From contig MEOD01000014.1 in the NCBI GenBank assembly GCA_001768555.1, forward strand, positions 1 to 59,502: 59,502 bases of DNA. Reading direction: 5' to 3'. This stretch comes from Bacteroidetes bacterium GWF2_29_10 (GTDB lineage: Bacteria; Bacteroidota; Bacteroidia; Bacteroidales; GWE2-29-8). The translations under genes were made by a program, and so were the position numbers. Below are positions 28,023 to 38,712 of this stretch, piece after piece. Position 1 is the first letter of the stretch; each line of letters begins with the position of its first letter. Below the pieces are notes generated by a model, which saw nothing but the letters and a program-made list of their open reading frames with translations, was not told the DNA's origin and did not search any database.

Positions 28023-29867
28023 TTAACCCTCCAAAGTTTTAATAAAACAATCAGATAATTCGCTTATAGTAAAAGGTAATGCTTGTACTTTATTATATTG
28101 TAAGTATTTAAAATCAGGATATGTCATTCTAAGATATCCTACAAATTGTCCACTATTTAATTCACATACAATAATTTTTTTAAATCGCCCAAACACTTCT
28201 TCTGTATTTTTAGGTAATGGCATAATATGTTTGAAATGAGCATGACTAACCTTTATGCCTTTTTCTTTTAATTTATTAATAGCAGAAAATATAGTTCCAT
28301 ACGTGCTTCCCCAACTAACAACAAGTAGTTCTCCAGATTGTTCTCCATAAACTTCTTGTTCTGGAATATAGTTTGCTACACGCATAACTTTTTCCATTCT
28401 AATTTTAATCATTAATTCATGATTAATAGGGTCTGTAGTAATATTTCCTGTAATATTTTCTTTTTCAAGCCCCCCCACTCTATGTCTTAAACCTTCAGTT
28501 CCAGGCAAAGCCCATTTTCTTGCAAGAGTTTCTTCATTTCGCCTAAAAGGCATAAAATCTGGATCATTAGCCTCTGCTAAAGGAGGTTTTATAGGATCTA
28601 AGTCAGCAACTTTTGGTATTTTAAATAACTCTGAACCAAAGCCAATGTATCCTTCAGTTAATAATATAACAGGAGTCATGTGTTCCATTGCTAATTTAGC
28701 AGCTTCATAAGCTTTATAAAAACAATCAGCAGGTGTTGCAGCTGCAGTAACAATAACAGGACATTCTCCATTTCGTCCATATAATACTTGCAATAAATCA
28801 GATTGTTCAGATTTAGTAGGTAATCCAGTTGAAGGTCCCGCTCTCTGTACATCAACAATAACTATTGGTAATTCAGTCATAACAGCTAATCCAATTGCTT
28901 CACTTTTCAAAGATAATCCTGGTCCCGATGTTGTTGTTATTGCTAAGGAACCAGTATATGCAGCACCAATAGTAGAACAAATTCCAGCAATTTCATCTTC
29001 AGCTTGAAGAACTCTAGCTCCTAAAGATTTATGTTTTGCTAATTCCATTAAAATCTCTGTTGCTGGAGTTATAGGATATGATCCTAAGTATAAAGGTCGC
29101 CCAGATTTTTCTGATGCAGCAAGAAATCCCCATGCTGTAGCAACATTTCCTGTAATGTTTCTATATTTTCCTTTTTCAATATTAGCTTGAGGAATGGAAA
29201 AAGTAGAAGATATAGCTTCAATAGTATCAGCAAAATTATATCCTGCTGTTAAAACATTAGTATTTGCTTCAACAACAAGAGGTTTCTTTTTAAATTTTGT
29301 TTGGAAAAATTTTATAGTGTTATCTAATTCAATATTAAAAAGATAGAAAACCATACCAAGAGCAAACATGTTTCTGGTTTTTTCTACTGTTTTATTATCA
29401 AGATTCAAACTTTGAACAGCAGCCTTAGTGAGAGATGTGATAGGTGCTTTTATAACATTATATTGCAAAAGACTATCATCTTCAAGAGGGTTAGATGCAT
29501 AACCTGATTTTGCAAATACTTTTTCATTAAATGCATCTGCATCCACAATTAAAGTGCCTCCTTTTTTAATCCATTGCATGTTCGCTTTTAGCGAAGCAGG
29601 GTTTAGAGCCACAATTAAGTCACAAAGATCTCCTGTTGAATAGATTTTGTTTTTACTAATATGAACTTGAAATCCGGAAACTCCGGCTACTGTATTGTGC
29701 GGTGCTCTAATTTCCGCAGGGAAATCAGGAAATGTAACAATGTCATTTCCAGATAGAGCTGCTGAGTCAGAAAAAAGTGTTCCTGCAAGTTGCATTCCGT
29801 CACCAGAATCACCAACAAATTTAACAACAACACTCTCTAATTCAACAATTTGATTAGTTTTACCCAT
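28023..29867 (-). CDS. korA: 2-oxoglutarate:ferredoxin oxidoreductase, fused gamma-alpha subunit
   Basis: A 614-residue protein. The N-terminal gamma domain (about 10-190) starts VVVKFVGDSGDGMQLAGT and binds CoA. The alpha domain (from about 230) has NVATAWGFLAASEKSG, YPITPATEILMELAKH, AEDEIAGICSTIGAAYTG-type sequence (EDEIAG...GAAYTGS) and TTTSGPGLSLKSEAIG, the pyrophosphate-proximal contacts. Gamma-alpha fusion is usual for KorA in this phylum. It is the first gene of korAB; a -7 element lies 47-54 bp upstream. Confidence 0.92.
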   Translation of the reverse strand: MGKTNQIVELESVVVKFVGDSGDGMQLAGTLFSDSAALSGNDIVTFPDFPAEIRAPHNTVAGVSGFQVHISKNKIYSTGDLCDLIVALNPASLKANMQWIKKGGTLIVDADAFNEKVFAKSGYASNPLEDDSLLQYNVIKAPITSLTKAAVQSLNLDNKTVEKTRNMFALGMVFYLFNIELDNTIKFFQTKFKKKPLVVEANTNVLTAGYNFADTIEAISSTFSIPQANIEKGKYRNITGNVATAWGFLAASEKSGRPLYLGSYPITPATEILMELAKHKSLGARVLQAEDEIAGICSTIGAAYTGSLAITTTSGPGLSLKSEAIGLAVMTELPIVIVDVQRAGPSTGLPTKSEQSDLLQVLYGRNGECPVIVTAAATPADCFYKAYEAAKLAMEHMTPVILLTEGYIGFGSELFKIPKVADLDPIKPPLAEANDPDFMPFRRNEETLARKWALPGTEGLRHRVGGLEKENITGNITTDPINHELMIKIRMEKVMRVANYIPEQEVYGEQSGELLVVSWGSTYGTIFSAINKLKEKGIKVSHAHFKHIMPLPKNTEEVFGRFKKIIVCELNSGQFVGYLRMTYPDFKYLQYNKVQALPFTISELSDCFIKTLEG

Positions 29868-29913
29868 AACTTATATTGATTTAGTTTAATAAAGTCATAT
29901 ATGAAATTTTGGG

Positions 29914-29921
29914 CAAATTTA
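29914..29921 (-). promoter_or_regulatory. -7 promoter element of korAB
   Basis: TAAATTTG on the minus strand matches TAnnTTTG. A 16-bp perfect palindrome, ttatttcatgaaataa (29974-29989), lies about 55 bp further upstream and might be an operator, but no -33 TTG is evident. Confidence 0.4.
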
Positions 29922-30023
29922 CTGCTTTTTTATTATGTTTATTTTTTTTTAAAGTATTTTTAAAAAAAAGAATTTATTTCATGAAATAAGAGTGAAAATG
30001 AGTGATATTTTGATAAGGAAGTT

Positions 30024-33000
30024 TTATTTTATAAATTTTCTTTTTATTCTATCAGATATATCATTTTTGTTTATTAATTCAGCTAAATAAACCCCATTGG
30101 CAAGGTATGCTATGTTTTCAACTTCGTTATTAATATTTTGTAATAAAACCAAGTTTCCATTAGAATCATATATTTTTAAAACGTAAGATTTTTCGAAATC
30201 AACAATAACATATATATTATCTTTGCTATAATACATTTGAGGTAAATTGTTGTTTTTAATAATATTATTATTTGTTGACTTACAAAATATAGTTCTTTCA
30301 AAAGTTTTATTGTAATTTTGATCAAACTCTTTTAATCTATAATATGCGTATTTATAAAAACCATCATCAACATAATAATTATTAATCAAATCATTTTGAT
30401 TTGTATTATAGAATTCTTGTAATAATTTATAAGTTAATCCGTCTGAACTTTTTTCTAAACTAAGCATATTTGAATTATTATCAGAAATCAAACTCCAAGT
30501 TATAAGATTACTATTAGATATATTACAATCAAAATTAATAAATTTCAACATAAGAGGAGCTTCAGGCGTATATGGAGTCCATTTAGAAAAGCTGTTAATA
30601 CTATCTATATATATGGTATTAAAAATAGCACTAGCAGAATCAACTTTAACTAATACATAATTAGTATATGGAGGAACAGCTCTATACAAATCTAATTTTG
30701 TTTTCTCCATTGTTGATACTTCATTATCAAAAAATTTATACTGCATAGCCATATTTAAACCCACATTATTTAGAGGACTTATTAAAAAATATCTTAATCC
30801 AGAAGTATCAATAAGATCTCCACCCATTTGGAACTTATGTCCACGTCTGATGTATGTACTATCTGGTAATGTAGTAGATGTTTTTAAAGTCAATCCTAAT
30901 CCCCTAATATTTGAGTATGTTGTATTAAGCCCATTTAATCTAATAAATGTTTCTAAATAACCATCTCCGCCAGAAAAATCGGAAATTTGATTGTAATTTC
31001 TTTCATTAAATATGTAGCCTGTAGAGTCTAATTTTATTATACCATTATTAAGTTTTATATTTCCTTTAGTCATGAATAATGTGTCAATTAAATATATTGA
31101 ATCAATATCCATTGTTAAAGTTTTAGTTGAGTCTGATTTTTTCAAATCAATTTGATGAAAATAAGATGGAGCAAATTTATTTTTTAAAGTACTATTATTT
31201 GAAGAGGAGAATATAAATTTAGATTTAGAATACTTAACCCAACCAGTACCTATTATTAGACTTTTTTGTATATCTGTATATTGATTTCCCATAAAAACAG
31301 TTCCGTTGTTTAATAACATATCACTTGTTATTTTTAAGTTTGGTTGTATATATGTTGTATATTGGGTATCTACATTTTGAATTACTAATGAATCAAATTT
31401 TTCAAAATAAGAAGTTGTAGTAAGAATTAAAATATCATCAATACATAAGCCAGGAGAACATAATGTACCTTCATCGGCCCATTGTCCATCACCTTTAAAT
31501 CCAAATTTTAATGTAATAGGAGCGCCACAATACTTTGTTAAATCTAATGGATATTGCTTTGTCCAGTCAATAGTAGAATGCATATAATTTAATATAGTAT
31601 CACTATTCACCATAACAAATCCATAATCTCCTGTATAAACGCCAGGCTTTGGGGCTGAGCCTCCACACTTCCATTGAAATTCTAAAAAAGCACAAGGATA
31701 GTTTGTTAGATCAATAACTTTTTCTGTTCTACCATTACATACAGGATCCCAAGGGTAATCATACCACCATTTTTGTCCTCCTATAAAATCCATAACACCA
31801 ATATTATAAGTTCCAGAATAAGGCGAACCTCTCATCCATGCCCATTGTAATCTTGCATTATTAGAATAACTTGTATTTTCAAGATGCCAGCCAATTGTGT
31901 CATTTGCATTTTCAAAGTCTGAGAAAAATATAGTATCAGCAGGTGCCTTAAACATAAAATTATCTGATGTTCCATTCATTATAACTTTACTTTGATTTGC
32001 CTCAAGGGTTCCATTATCATTTATAAAGTTTCCTGTGAATTCTAAAATGGAGTTATTTTTCAATCCCAATTTACTATTTTCATCCAAAATAATAGATGAA
32101 GGTAAACTAAGGTAAGTTTGAGCTGTTTTACCAATAATTATGGAATCCATTCCAGTTTTTTCCCAAATAAAGTTATTAGTAACAATAAAAGAGTCCATTT
32201 TAGCAGCATTAAAACCATTAATTCTAAGCTCTCCACTTTTTATTAATTTAAAGTTAAAGAAAGCTAATTTTCCGCTAACATAAACACCTCTCAATACGTT
32301 TGTTCTATATAATATTGTGCTTGAATCAGCGTTAAATGTTCCTCCATTTTTAAAAATATTTGTATTAAAAAATCTATGAATATATCTACCCATATTAACA
32401 ATACCACTATTAATCGTAAGCGAACTAGATACACTTATAGGGGTTAATAAAGAGAGGTTTGCATCACCAGTTTTACTAATTATAAAGTCCCTTAAATCTA
32501 ACCTTGTTAGTTTTGCATAAACCAAAATATTATCAATACACAATCCAGGTTTACGTGTTGTTGGTGCTAGAAACTGCCTAAATCTAATTACATTATTATC
32601 AATATTACAAAATTGAGATATATCAAGATTTCCAGATGATTGCCATGTATTATTATCATTTAAATGGTCCTTCATTATATAATGATTTATAAAAAACGAG
32701 CCATAGTTTCCATCGTTATATCTTGTGTTATTTTTCCAATTAAAACTAATATAAGCAGAGTCATACATTGTCAAATCAAGCGTTGTAAGCATATCTATAT
32801 ATGTTTTATCGCAATTATCACATAAATCATAAGGAACATTATTAAATAAATTATATATTGTTGCAAATTTATCTCCAGAACAAGCAGTATCAGCACCTGC
32901 GCCATCATTATGAACTCTCCATTCCGAATGGTTAGGAACACTTTGTAGAGTCCATTCACTTACGTCCGTTTCAAAATCTTCAGAATATATGGGGACAGAG

Positions 33001-34751
33001 TTATAATAAGTGTTTCTAGCATAAATTTCAGCTGATTTATTTCCTTTAAATTCTACGCTTCCTACAACGGAGTTAGAATTATATCTAATAAAACTTCCAT
33101 ATATTTTTAAAACGTTTGTAGAACTTAAAGTAATTCTTCCATTATTAGTCAAAATTAAAGAATTGCACATAGAATTGGCACAAGAAGATATTATATTTGG
33201 AGCTACTAACCAGTTTGGAGTATTTTGAATAATTACACAAGTATTGCTATCAGGGACACCTATTGGAATCCAATTATTTGGGTTACACCAATCTTTATCC
33301 ACATTTCCTTCAGCAACTGTTCTCCACTGAAAGCATCTATAATTTGCATCAACCCCTGCTGTCCAATATCCAAAAATTTCTTTTGGGTCTGTTCTATTAA
33401 AAGTAATAGTGCGTGCGGTTGTATCTATAATACCATCCAATACCCAAGTGAAGTCATATTTTAATTGAGCCCCAATATAATTAGGGAAAGAGTCTTGATA
33501 TACTTCTTGTTTACTAAACTTAAATTTAAAATCAACGTCTATAGTGTTTATATTTTCATATTCTGTTTTCCAATATTTTTTCAGAGAACATATATCATAA
33601 GAGTGATTTGGTTCATAATCGTTCACACATTTAATGAATAACTGCCCATTACCATTTACAAATGTTATTGAGTTAATATCAACCTCCATAGGTGTATATA
33701 CCGTATCTGTTCCTATAGGAAATAAGATATTTTCAGCCTTATTATATTCTTTTAATATTGTACTTTTTTGAGTAAGAATAATTCTAGACTCTATGTCATC
33801 ATAAGTTATGGTTCCATTAACACCCATAGTAAGCATATTATCATTAAGGTTTAATGTAGTATTTAGGTTTAAATTGTCAAAAACTTTTATATTACTTTCT
33901 GCTATTTTCGCTCCACCTTTTAGCATTAAATTGCCATAATCTATGCCACTTACTGTTTGTACTCCTAATGATTGATATATAACTAAAGAGGTTGTGTCTA
34001 AAACAACTGTTTTAAAACCAGTTGGGAAAGTAATATTTTTATCTATTGTTTCATTTCCTAAAGTCATTACAGCATTTGGCTTTACATATAGCACTGCATT
34101 TGAGTAACCAAATATTTTAGATGTATCAAAAACTAAAGTATCAGAACAAATGACATTAAGCGTATCTAAAATATTTACATCACCCGTAAGAATTTTATTA
34201 CCTGTTCCTTCTAATCGTAACACAGAGTAATCAGCAGGAATAATAGTTTGATTAATATTACCAAGATATCGGACAAATTGGTATCTTGTTTCCATATTGC
34301 TAATTGTGTTCTGATTAATTGCTCCGTATAAATATAAAATATGCTTGTTAGTCCCAGTTAAAGAACTTGCTACATATGATATTTCTCCTGTCCCTGTTAA
34401 ATCACCATAAACAAATAAAGATCTATTATTTCCTACAAATCTTGCGACACCATTATTTACAAGATTTTTACATTTACACTGAGTATTACTGTTTATGGTG
34501 ATAGTGTGAGCAGGTAATATTTCAGCATTTATTGTTGACGCATTTGGAGTTCCAGAACCTCCATTTTGCCAAATTGCACCATTCCATCTTTCCCAACAGT
34601 TTTGATCTGCCCAATTTCCACTTTGACGAGAACGTAAATCACCAACTGATTGAGAAAAAGAATTTAATGAAAAAAATAAAATAATTACAAAAAAAAGAAT
34701 ATTTTCTAAATGTTTTAGATAAAATCTATATTTTTTTTCTTTAATCAACAT
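30024..34751 (-). CDS. Very large secreted multidomain protein with T9SS-like C-terminus
   Basis: A 1575-residue surface or secreted protein. A signal anchor/peptide lies at about 18-34 (FSLNSFSQS). The N-terminal part (about 35-470) has repeats of the beta-helix style (GDVNILDTLNVICSD, GTITYDD). Two jelly-roll modules, each opening DFE and closing CIDDIL or CIDNIL, lie at about 575-745 and 930-1115 and resemble MAM/CUB-like carbohydrate- or protein-binding domains. More beta-helix-like sequence separates them. The last about 75 residues (YVLKIYDSNGNLV...LANGVYLAELI) resemble a type A T9SS sorting domain but lack the usual YPNP motif. No catalytic motif is seen. It is monocistronic with its own promoter. 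Confidence 0.65.
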   Translation of the reverse strand: MLIKEKKYRFYLKHLENILFFVIILFFSLNSFSQSVGDLRSRQSGNWADQNCWERWNGAIWQNGGSGTPNASTINAEILPAHTITINSNTQCKCKNLVNNGVARFVGNNRSLFVYGDLTGTGEISYVASSLTGTNKHILYLYGAINQNTISNMETRYQFVRYLGNINQTIIPADYSVLRLEGTGNKILTGDVNILDTLNVICSDTLVFDTSKIFGYSNAVLYVKPNAVMTLGNETIDKNITFPTGFKTVVLDTTSLVIYQSLGVQTVSGIDYGNLMLKGGAKIAESNIKVFDNLNLNTTLNLNDNMLTMGVNGTITYDDIESRIILTQKSTILKEYNKAENILFPIGTDTVYTPMEVDINSITFVNGNGQLFIKCVNDYEPNHSYDICSLKKYWKTEYENINTIDVDFKFKFSKQEVYQDSFPNYIGAQLKYDFTWVLDGIIDTTARTITFNRTDPKEIFGYWTAGVDANYRCFQWRTVAEGNVDKDWCNPNNWIPIGVPDSNTCVIIQNTPNWLVAPNIISSCANSMCNSLILTNNGRITLSSTNVLKIYGSFIRYNSNSVVGSVEFKGNKSAEIYARNTYYNSVPIYSEDFETDVSEWTLQSVPNHSEWRVHNDGAGADTACSGDKFATIYNLFNNVPYDLCDNCDKTYIDMLTTLDLTMYDSAYISFNWKNNTRYNDGNYGSFFINHYIMKDHLNDNNTWQSSGNLDISQFCNIDNNVIRFRQFLAPTTRKPGLCIDNILVYAKLTRLDLRDFIISKTGDANLSLLTPISVSSSLTINSGIVNMGRYIHRFFNTNIFKNGGTFNADSSTILYRTNVLRGVYVSGKLAFFNFKLIKSGELRINGFNAAKMDSFIVTNNFIWEKTGMDSIIIGKTAQTYLSLPSSIILDENSKLGLKNNSILEFTGNFINDNGTLEANQSKVIMNGTSDNFMFKAPADTIFFSDFENANDTIGWHLENTSYSNNARLQWAWMRGSPYSGTYNIGVMDFIGGQKWWYDYPWDPVCNGRTEKVIDLTNYPCAFLEFQWKCGGSAPKPGVYTGDYGFVMVNSDTILNYMHSTIDWTKQYPLDLTKYCGAPITLKFGFKGDGQWADEGTLCSPGLCIDDILILTTTSYFEKFDSLVIQNVDTQYTTYIQPNLKITSDMLLNNGTVFMGNQYTDIQKSLIIGTGWVKYSKSKFIFSSSNNSTLKNKFAPSYFHQIDLKKSDSTKTLTMDIDSIYLIDTLFMTKGNIKLNNGIIKLDSTGYIFNERNYNQISDFSGGDGYLETFIRLNGLNTTYSNIRGLGLTLKTSTTLPDSTYIRRGHKFQMGGDLIDTSGLRYFLISPLNNVGLNMAMQYKFFDNEVSTMEKTKLDLYRAVPPYTNYVLVKVDSASAIFNTIYIDSINSFSKWTPYTPEAPLMLKFINFDCNISNSNLITWSLISDNNSNMLSLEKSSDGLTYKLLQEFYNTNQNDLINNYYVDDGFYKYAYYRLKEFDQNYNKTFERTIFCKSTNNNIIKNNNLPQMYYSKDNIYVIVDFEKSYVLKIYDSNGNLVLLQNINNEVENIAYLANGVYLAELINKNDISDRIKRKFIK

Positions 34752-34798
34752 ATAAAATAATTAACTAATAATTAATTAATAATGTTTACCTCAATATG

Positions 34799-34829
34799 CA
34801 AAAATAATATTATTTTTTTCATAAAGCAA
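34799..34829 (-). promoter_or_regulatory. Promoter of the 1575-residue secreted protein
   Basis: On the minus strand TTG (34829-34827), a 20-bp spacer and TATTTTTG (34806-34799) match the Bacteroidetes consensus well. Transcription would start near 34792, about 40 nt before the ATG. Confidence 0.6.
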
Positions 34830-35023
34830 CATTATTTGATTATTTTTTACAAAAATAATCAATTATTTAATAATAAACCTAAATACAAGAATACAAAAAG
34901 AATAATTTTTGCGTTTTCATATTACTTTTAGTATACAATTTTCAAAATTTAAGAAATATCCGTATAAAAAGAATCAAATTAAGTTAGCAAGAAAAAATGA
35001 TATGATAGACGAATTTTTTTTTT

Positions 35024-35056
35024 TTGACTAACGTTATTTTTTTATAATTACCTTTG
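35024..35056 (+). promoter_or_regulatory. Promoter of the aminotransferase gene
   Basis: TTG (35024-35026), a 22-bp spacer and TACCTTTG (35049-35056) fit the consensus, with a slightly long spacer. The leader to 35160 would be about 95 nt. Confidence 0.5.
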
Positions 35057-35159
35057 TTTTAAAATGCAGAAAAAATGTTTTATGTACTTTATATATTCCT
35101 TCATAATTAATTATAAATAAAGCTATACTTGTTAATAACAATTTTAAATATTATTAGAA

Positions 35160-36344
35160 ATGATTACTCAACGTGAACTATTTTTTAAACACGTAGCACA
35201 AACGTCAGAAAGTCCACTTACATTAGAAATAGATAGAGCTGAAGGTATTTATTTATACTCAAAAGAAAAAAAATACATTGATTTTATATCTGGGATTTCT
35301 GTTAGTAATGTAGGACATAGACATCCAGATGTTGTAAAAGCAATAAAAGAACAATTAGATAAATATATGCATTTAATTGTGTATGGAGAATACATCCAAT
35401 ATCCTCAAGTTAAATTAGCTCACAAACTTTCAGAATTGTTACCACAATCATTATCTTCTGTTTATTTTGTAAACTCGGGAAGTGAAGCAAATGAAGGAGC
35501 TTTAAAACTTGCCAAACGATTTACAGGGCGTACAGAGATAATCGCATTTATAAATTCTTATCACGGAAGTACACATGGAGCTTTAAGTGTTATGGGAGAT
35601 GAATATTTTAAATCTAATTTCAGACCATTACTACCTAATGTTAATTTTATAAGATATAACCATTTTGATGATTTAAATGTTATAACTAAAAAAACCGCTT
35701 GTGTTATATTTGAACCAATACAAGCAGAAGCTGGCGTTATTGTTCCAAATAATGATTACGTTGTTGCATTGTCAAATAGGTGTAAACAAATGGAGACTTT
35801 GCTTATTTGTGATGAAGTACAAACTGGAATGGGACGCACAGGAAAATTATGGGGATTTGAAAATTATAATATAGTTCCAGATATTATTACTTTAGCCAAA
35901 GGTTTAGGCGGGGGGTTACCTTTAGGAGCATTTATTTCATCAAAAGAAGTAATGGATAGTTTGAAAGACAATCCTTTTCTTGGTCATATAACAACGTTTG
36001 GAGGCAATCCTGTGTGTTGTGCTTCTGCTTTAGCAACTTTAAATATAATTACGCAGCAATCCCTTATAGATAACGTCAATCTTATTTCAGAATTAATATT
36101 AAAAACATTAAAGCACAATAAAATTATCAACTTAAGAGGCAAAGGATTACTTATTGCTGTTGAGTTTGAAACTTCCGAAATATGCAGAAACGTAATAAAA
36201 CATTGTCTTGAAGATGGATTAATTACGGATTGGTTTCTTTTTGCTGACAATTGTATGAGAATAGCACCTCCTTCAATAATAAAAGAACATGAAGCTATGG
36301 AAGCTTGCAAAATTATACTGAAAAATATTGATTCTGCTTTATAA
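35160..36344 (+). CDS. Class III PLP-dependent aminotransferase (acetylornithine/4-aminobutyrate type)
   Basis: A 394-residue aminotransferase. The PLP lysine is K247 in TLAKGLGGG, the PLP-binding Asp is D218 in ICDEVQTGMGRTG, and FVNSGSEANEGALKLAKR (about 103-120) binds the phosphate. EPIQAEAGVI (185-194) is typical of acetylornithine, ornithine and 4-aminobutyrate transaminases. Substrate cannot be settled from sequence and no arginine-pathway gene is adjacent. It stands alone with its own promoter. Confidence 0.85.
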   Translation: MITQRELFFKHVAQTSESPLTLEIDRAEGIYLYSKEKKYIDFISGISVSNVGHRHPDVVKAIKEQLDKYMHLIVYGEYIQYPQVKLAHKLSELLPQSLSSVYFVNSGSEANEGALKLAKRFTGRTEIIAFINSYHGSTHGALSVMGDEYFKSNFRPLLPNVNFIRYNHFDDLNVITKKTACVIFEPIQAEAGVIVPNNDYVVALSNRCKQMETLLICDEVQTGMGRTGKLWGFENYNIVPDIITLAKGLGGGLPLGAFISSKEVMDSLKDNPFLGHITTFGGNPVCCASALATLNIITQQSLIDNVNLISELILKTLKHNKIINLRGKGLLIAVEFETSEICRNVIKHCLEDGLITDWFLFADNCMRIAPPSIIKEHEAMEACKIILKNIDSAL

Positions 36345-36567
36345 TGTAATACATTAAAAAGCATTAAAAAAAACATAGAAGTTAATAGAATGTTTTTTAG
36401 CAAATAATTATTTGAATATTTAATTTTCTAAAAAAAGACATAAATAAAAAAAGTATCATACTTTTGTATTTTCTAAAAAAGAACTTGAAATTTCAAAAAA
36501 CATAGACATATATTATTTTATTGCTTTTCTAACTATATAATAAAACAAATAAATAATATTATAAATA

Positions 36568-37854
36568 ATGACTACAGCTATCATAATATCAATTTGCTCT
36601 TTATTACTTCTCGGTTATTTATTTGACCTAACTTCAGCAAAAACAAAAATTCCTTCTGTAATACTTCTTTTGCTTTTAGGATGGACTGTTAGGCAATCAG
36701 TTATGTTTTTTCACATCCAATTACCTGACTTTTCTGACATATTACCGCTATTAGGGACTTTAGGGCTTATTCTTATTGTACTTGAGGGCTCTTTGGAACT
36801 TAAAGTTAGTAAATCAAAATTTGGAATAATAAGAAAATCATTTATTGGTGCATTATTACCTATGTTTGCATTAGGTTTTTTATTAGCTTATTTATTCCAT
36901 TATATTGGAGGATATTCTTAAAAAAATAGTTTACTAAATGCAATTCCATTTTGTATAATAAGTAGTGCTATTGCTATTCCTAGTGCAAGAAATCTAACAT
37001 TATACGATAGAGAATTTATAATTTATGAAAGTAGCTTATCTGATATTTTTGGAATATTATTTTTCAACTTTATAGCTTTAAATGAAGTTATTGATTATAA
37101 TGCATTTGGAGAATTTGGATTGCAATTAGTTATTATTATTATAATTTCTTTTGTTTTTACAATAGGTCTTTCTTTTTTATTAAGTTTAATAAAACATCAT
37201 ATTAAGTTTATTCCCATCATTATTCTCGTAATATTAATTTACGCCGTTTCAAAAGCTTTTCATCTCCCTGCTCTTATTTTTATTATTGTATTTGGTCTTT
37301 TTATTGGAAACGTTTCTGATTTAAAACGTTTTAGTTGGACAAAAAAATTTCGAATAGATGAATTAAATAAAGAAGTTATACGATTTAGAGAAATTACAAT
37401 TGAAGCAACATTTTTAGTAAGAGTATTATTTTTTCTTTTATTCGGGTATCTTATTGAAACGTCAGAAGTATTAAATATAGGGACTCTTGCTTGGTCACTT
37501 GGAATTGTTTTTACTATTTTTATATTTCGTTTAATTCAATTAAAATTATCAAAACTGCCTATAAAACCTTTACTTTTTGTTGCTCCAAGAGGTCTTATAA
37601 CAATTCTATTATTTCTTTCTATTGATCAATCTCAATCAATTTCAATTGTTAACAGATCTGTTATTATTCAAGTTATTATTATAACTGCATTTGTTATGAT
37701 GATTGGCCTAATGACAACAAAACAAACAAAAGATAATCCTAATGATATAATTACAGAGCCAAACATTAATATTGATCTTACACCTAATGTTACTTTTGAA
37801 AACATTCATAATAATATTTCTAATGAAATCATTATTGATAATAATGAATTATAG
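36568..37854 (+). pseudogene. Cation:proton antiporter interrupted by one in-frame UAA
   Basis: The frame is 428 codons plus stop, normal for a CPA-type Na+/H+ or K+/H+ antiporter. The first 117 residues hold three to four membrane segments (LLLLGYLFDLTSAKTKIPSV, GLILIVLEGSLEL). Codon 118 is TAA (36919-36921); the same frame continues at once with KNSLLNAIPFCIISSAIAIPS and runs through YESSLSDIFGILFFNF and VAPRGLITILLFLS to 37854. One change from TTA (Leu) would give the stop. Either fragment alone could not make a transporter, unless the stop is read through or is a sequencing error. The C-terminal tail after about 395 is hydrophilic. Confidence 0.8.
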
Positions 37855-37966
37855 AATAATCTTTAAAAGATTTTTGTTTATCTCAAGAAAAGTTATATTA
37901 TTAGGTTTTTATAATATTAAAACTTCAAGTATATTGCATTATATTAAAGGATAAAAATTAAAAAAT

Positions 37967-38072
37967 TGAGACCGTTGCAAGGCTAAATTTTGATGAATTA
38001 ATAGCAAAATCTAAAAAATTAGTGAGATTTAATAACGAAATTATTAAATCATACTTTTTTGTAGTGGTCTCA
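37967..38072. repeat. 106-bp segment bounded by TGAGACC/GGTCTCA
   Basis: The ends TGAGACCGTTGC and AGTGGTCTCA form a 7-bp terminal inverted repeat. Inside is a perfect 10-bp stem, gatttaataa/ttattaaatc around cgaaa (38026-38050). It could be a small non-autonomous element or a transcript hairpin. No flanking target duplication is obvious. Confidence 0.35.
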
Positions 38073-38083
38073 GATTATTAAAT

Positions 38084-38712
38084 TAACCCAGATTGTCCAT
38101 TAGAGAAACGCCCTAAATATTTTTGAAATTTTCTAAAGGTGTCCATTAGAAAATTTGCAATGTAAATAGTTATAAATTACAATTAATGCTTTAATTTTAA
38201 TTTAATTAATATTTAAAAATTTGTTTTATATAGAAATTAAATTTATGGATGAATATATAACAGCATGGGGTGGTTTAACCATTTTAAAAAAAAACAATCA
38301 ATTTTATCATATTGTGCTATTTTATTTAATATACTGATAATTAAAGCGCAAGATGCTTATTCTTTAAAATAACAAAAAACAAATATGATTTAATTTTGAC
38401 CAGTTAATCATTTGATTATAAGGATGAAATGAGGTTTTGATGTTGATTGAGTGGAGTTAAGAGTGAGGTTAAAGTGCTCTATATGTGCTCTATATGTGCT
38501 CTATATGAACTGTATATGTGCTTTATATGTGCTCTATATCAAAAATTGATTTTGATTAAATCAAAAAGAGTTATTTGCTCATTTTATTTAAAATATATTA
38601 TTAACCAAAAAGAAAAACTTACTTTTTTATTGATTATAAAAATTAGAATTTACCAATAATTTAGAACAAGCAAATTGATATTAAAAAAATTTTAATGGAC
38701 AATTTGGGTTTA
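38084..38712. mobile_element. Possible decayed insertion element bounded by 19-bp inverted repeats
   Basis: The left end taacccagattgtccatta (38084-38102) matches the reverse complement of 38693-38711 at 17 of 19 positions. A third partial copy (gtccattaga, 38141-38150) sits inside a 10-bp hairpin (38126-38135 with 38147-38156). About 590 bp lies between the ends and holds no transposase frame, so only a remnant or a MITE-like element is proposed. Confidence 0.4.
38474..38539. repeat. Tandem array, 6 units of 11 bp
   Basis: Six contiguous 11-bp units of gtgctctatat; the fourth is gaactgtatat and the fifth gtgctttatat, the others are identical. Noncoding. Confidence 0.9.

Larger units (their letters stand above)
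34752..35159. other. Divergent intergenic region
   Basis: A 408-bp AT-rich interval between the large minus-strand gene and the plus-strand aminotransferase. Apart from the two promoters annotated separately, it holds long A and T runs (for example about 35013-35025) and no reading frame or strong hairpin that I can support. Confidence 0.5.

Noticed and set aside
29974..29989. 16-bp palindrome as terminator of the 1575-residue gene
   Set aside because: It lies beyond that gene's stop on the minus strand, but no T run follows on that strand. Kept only as a possible operator note for korAB.
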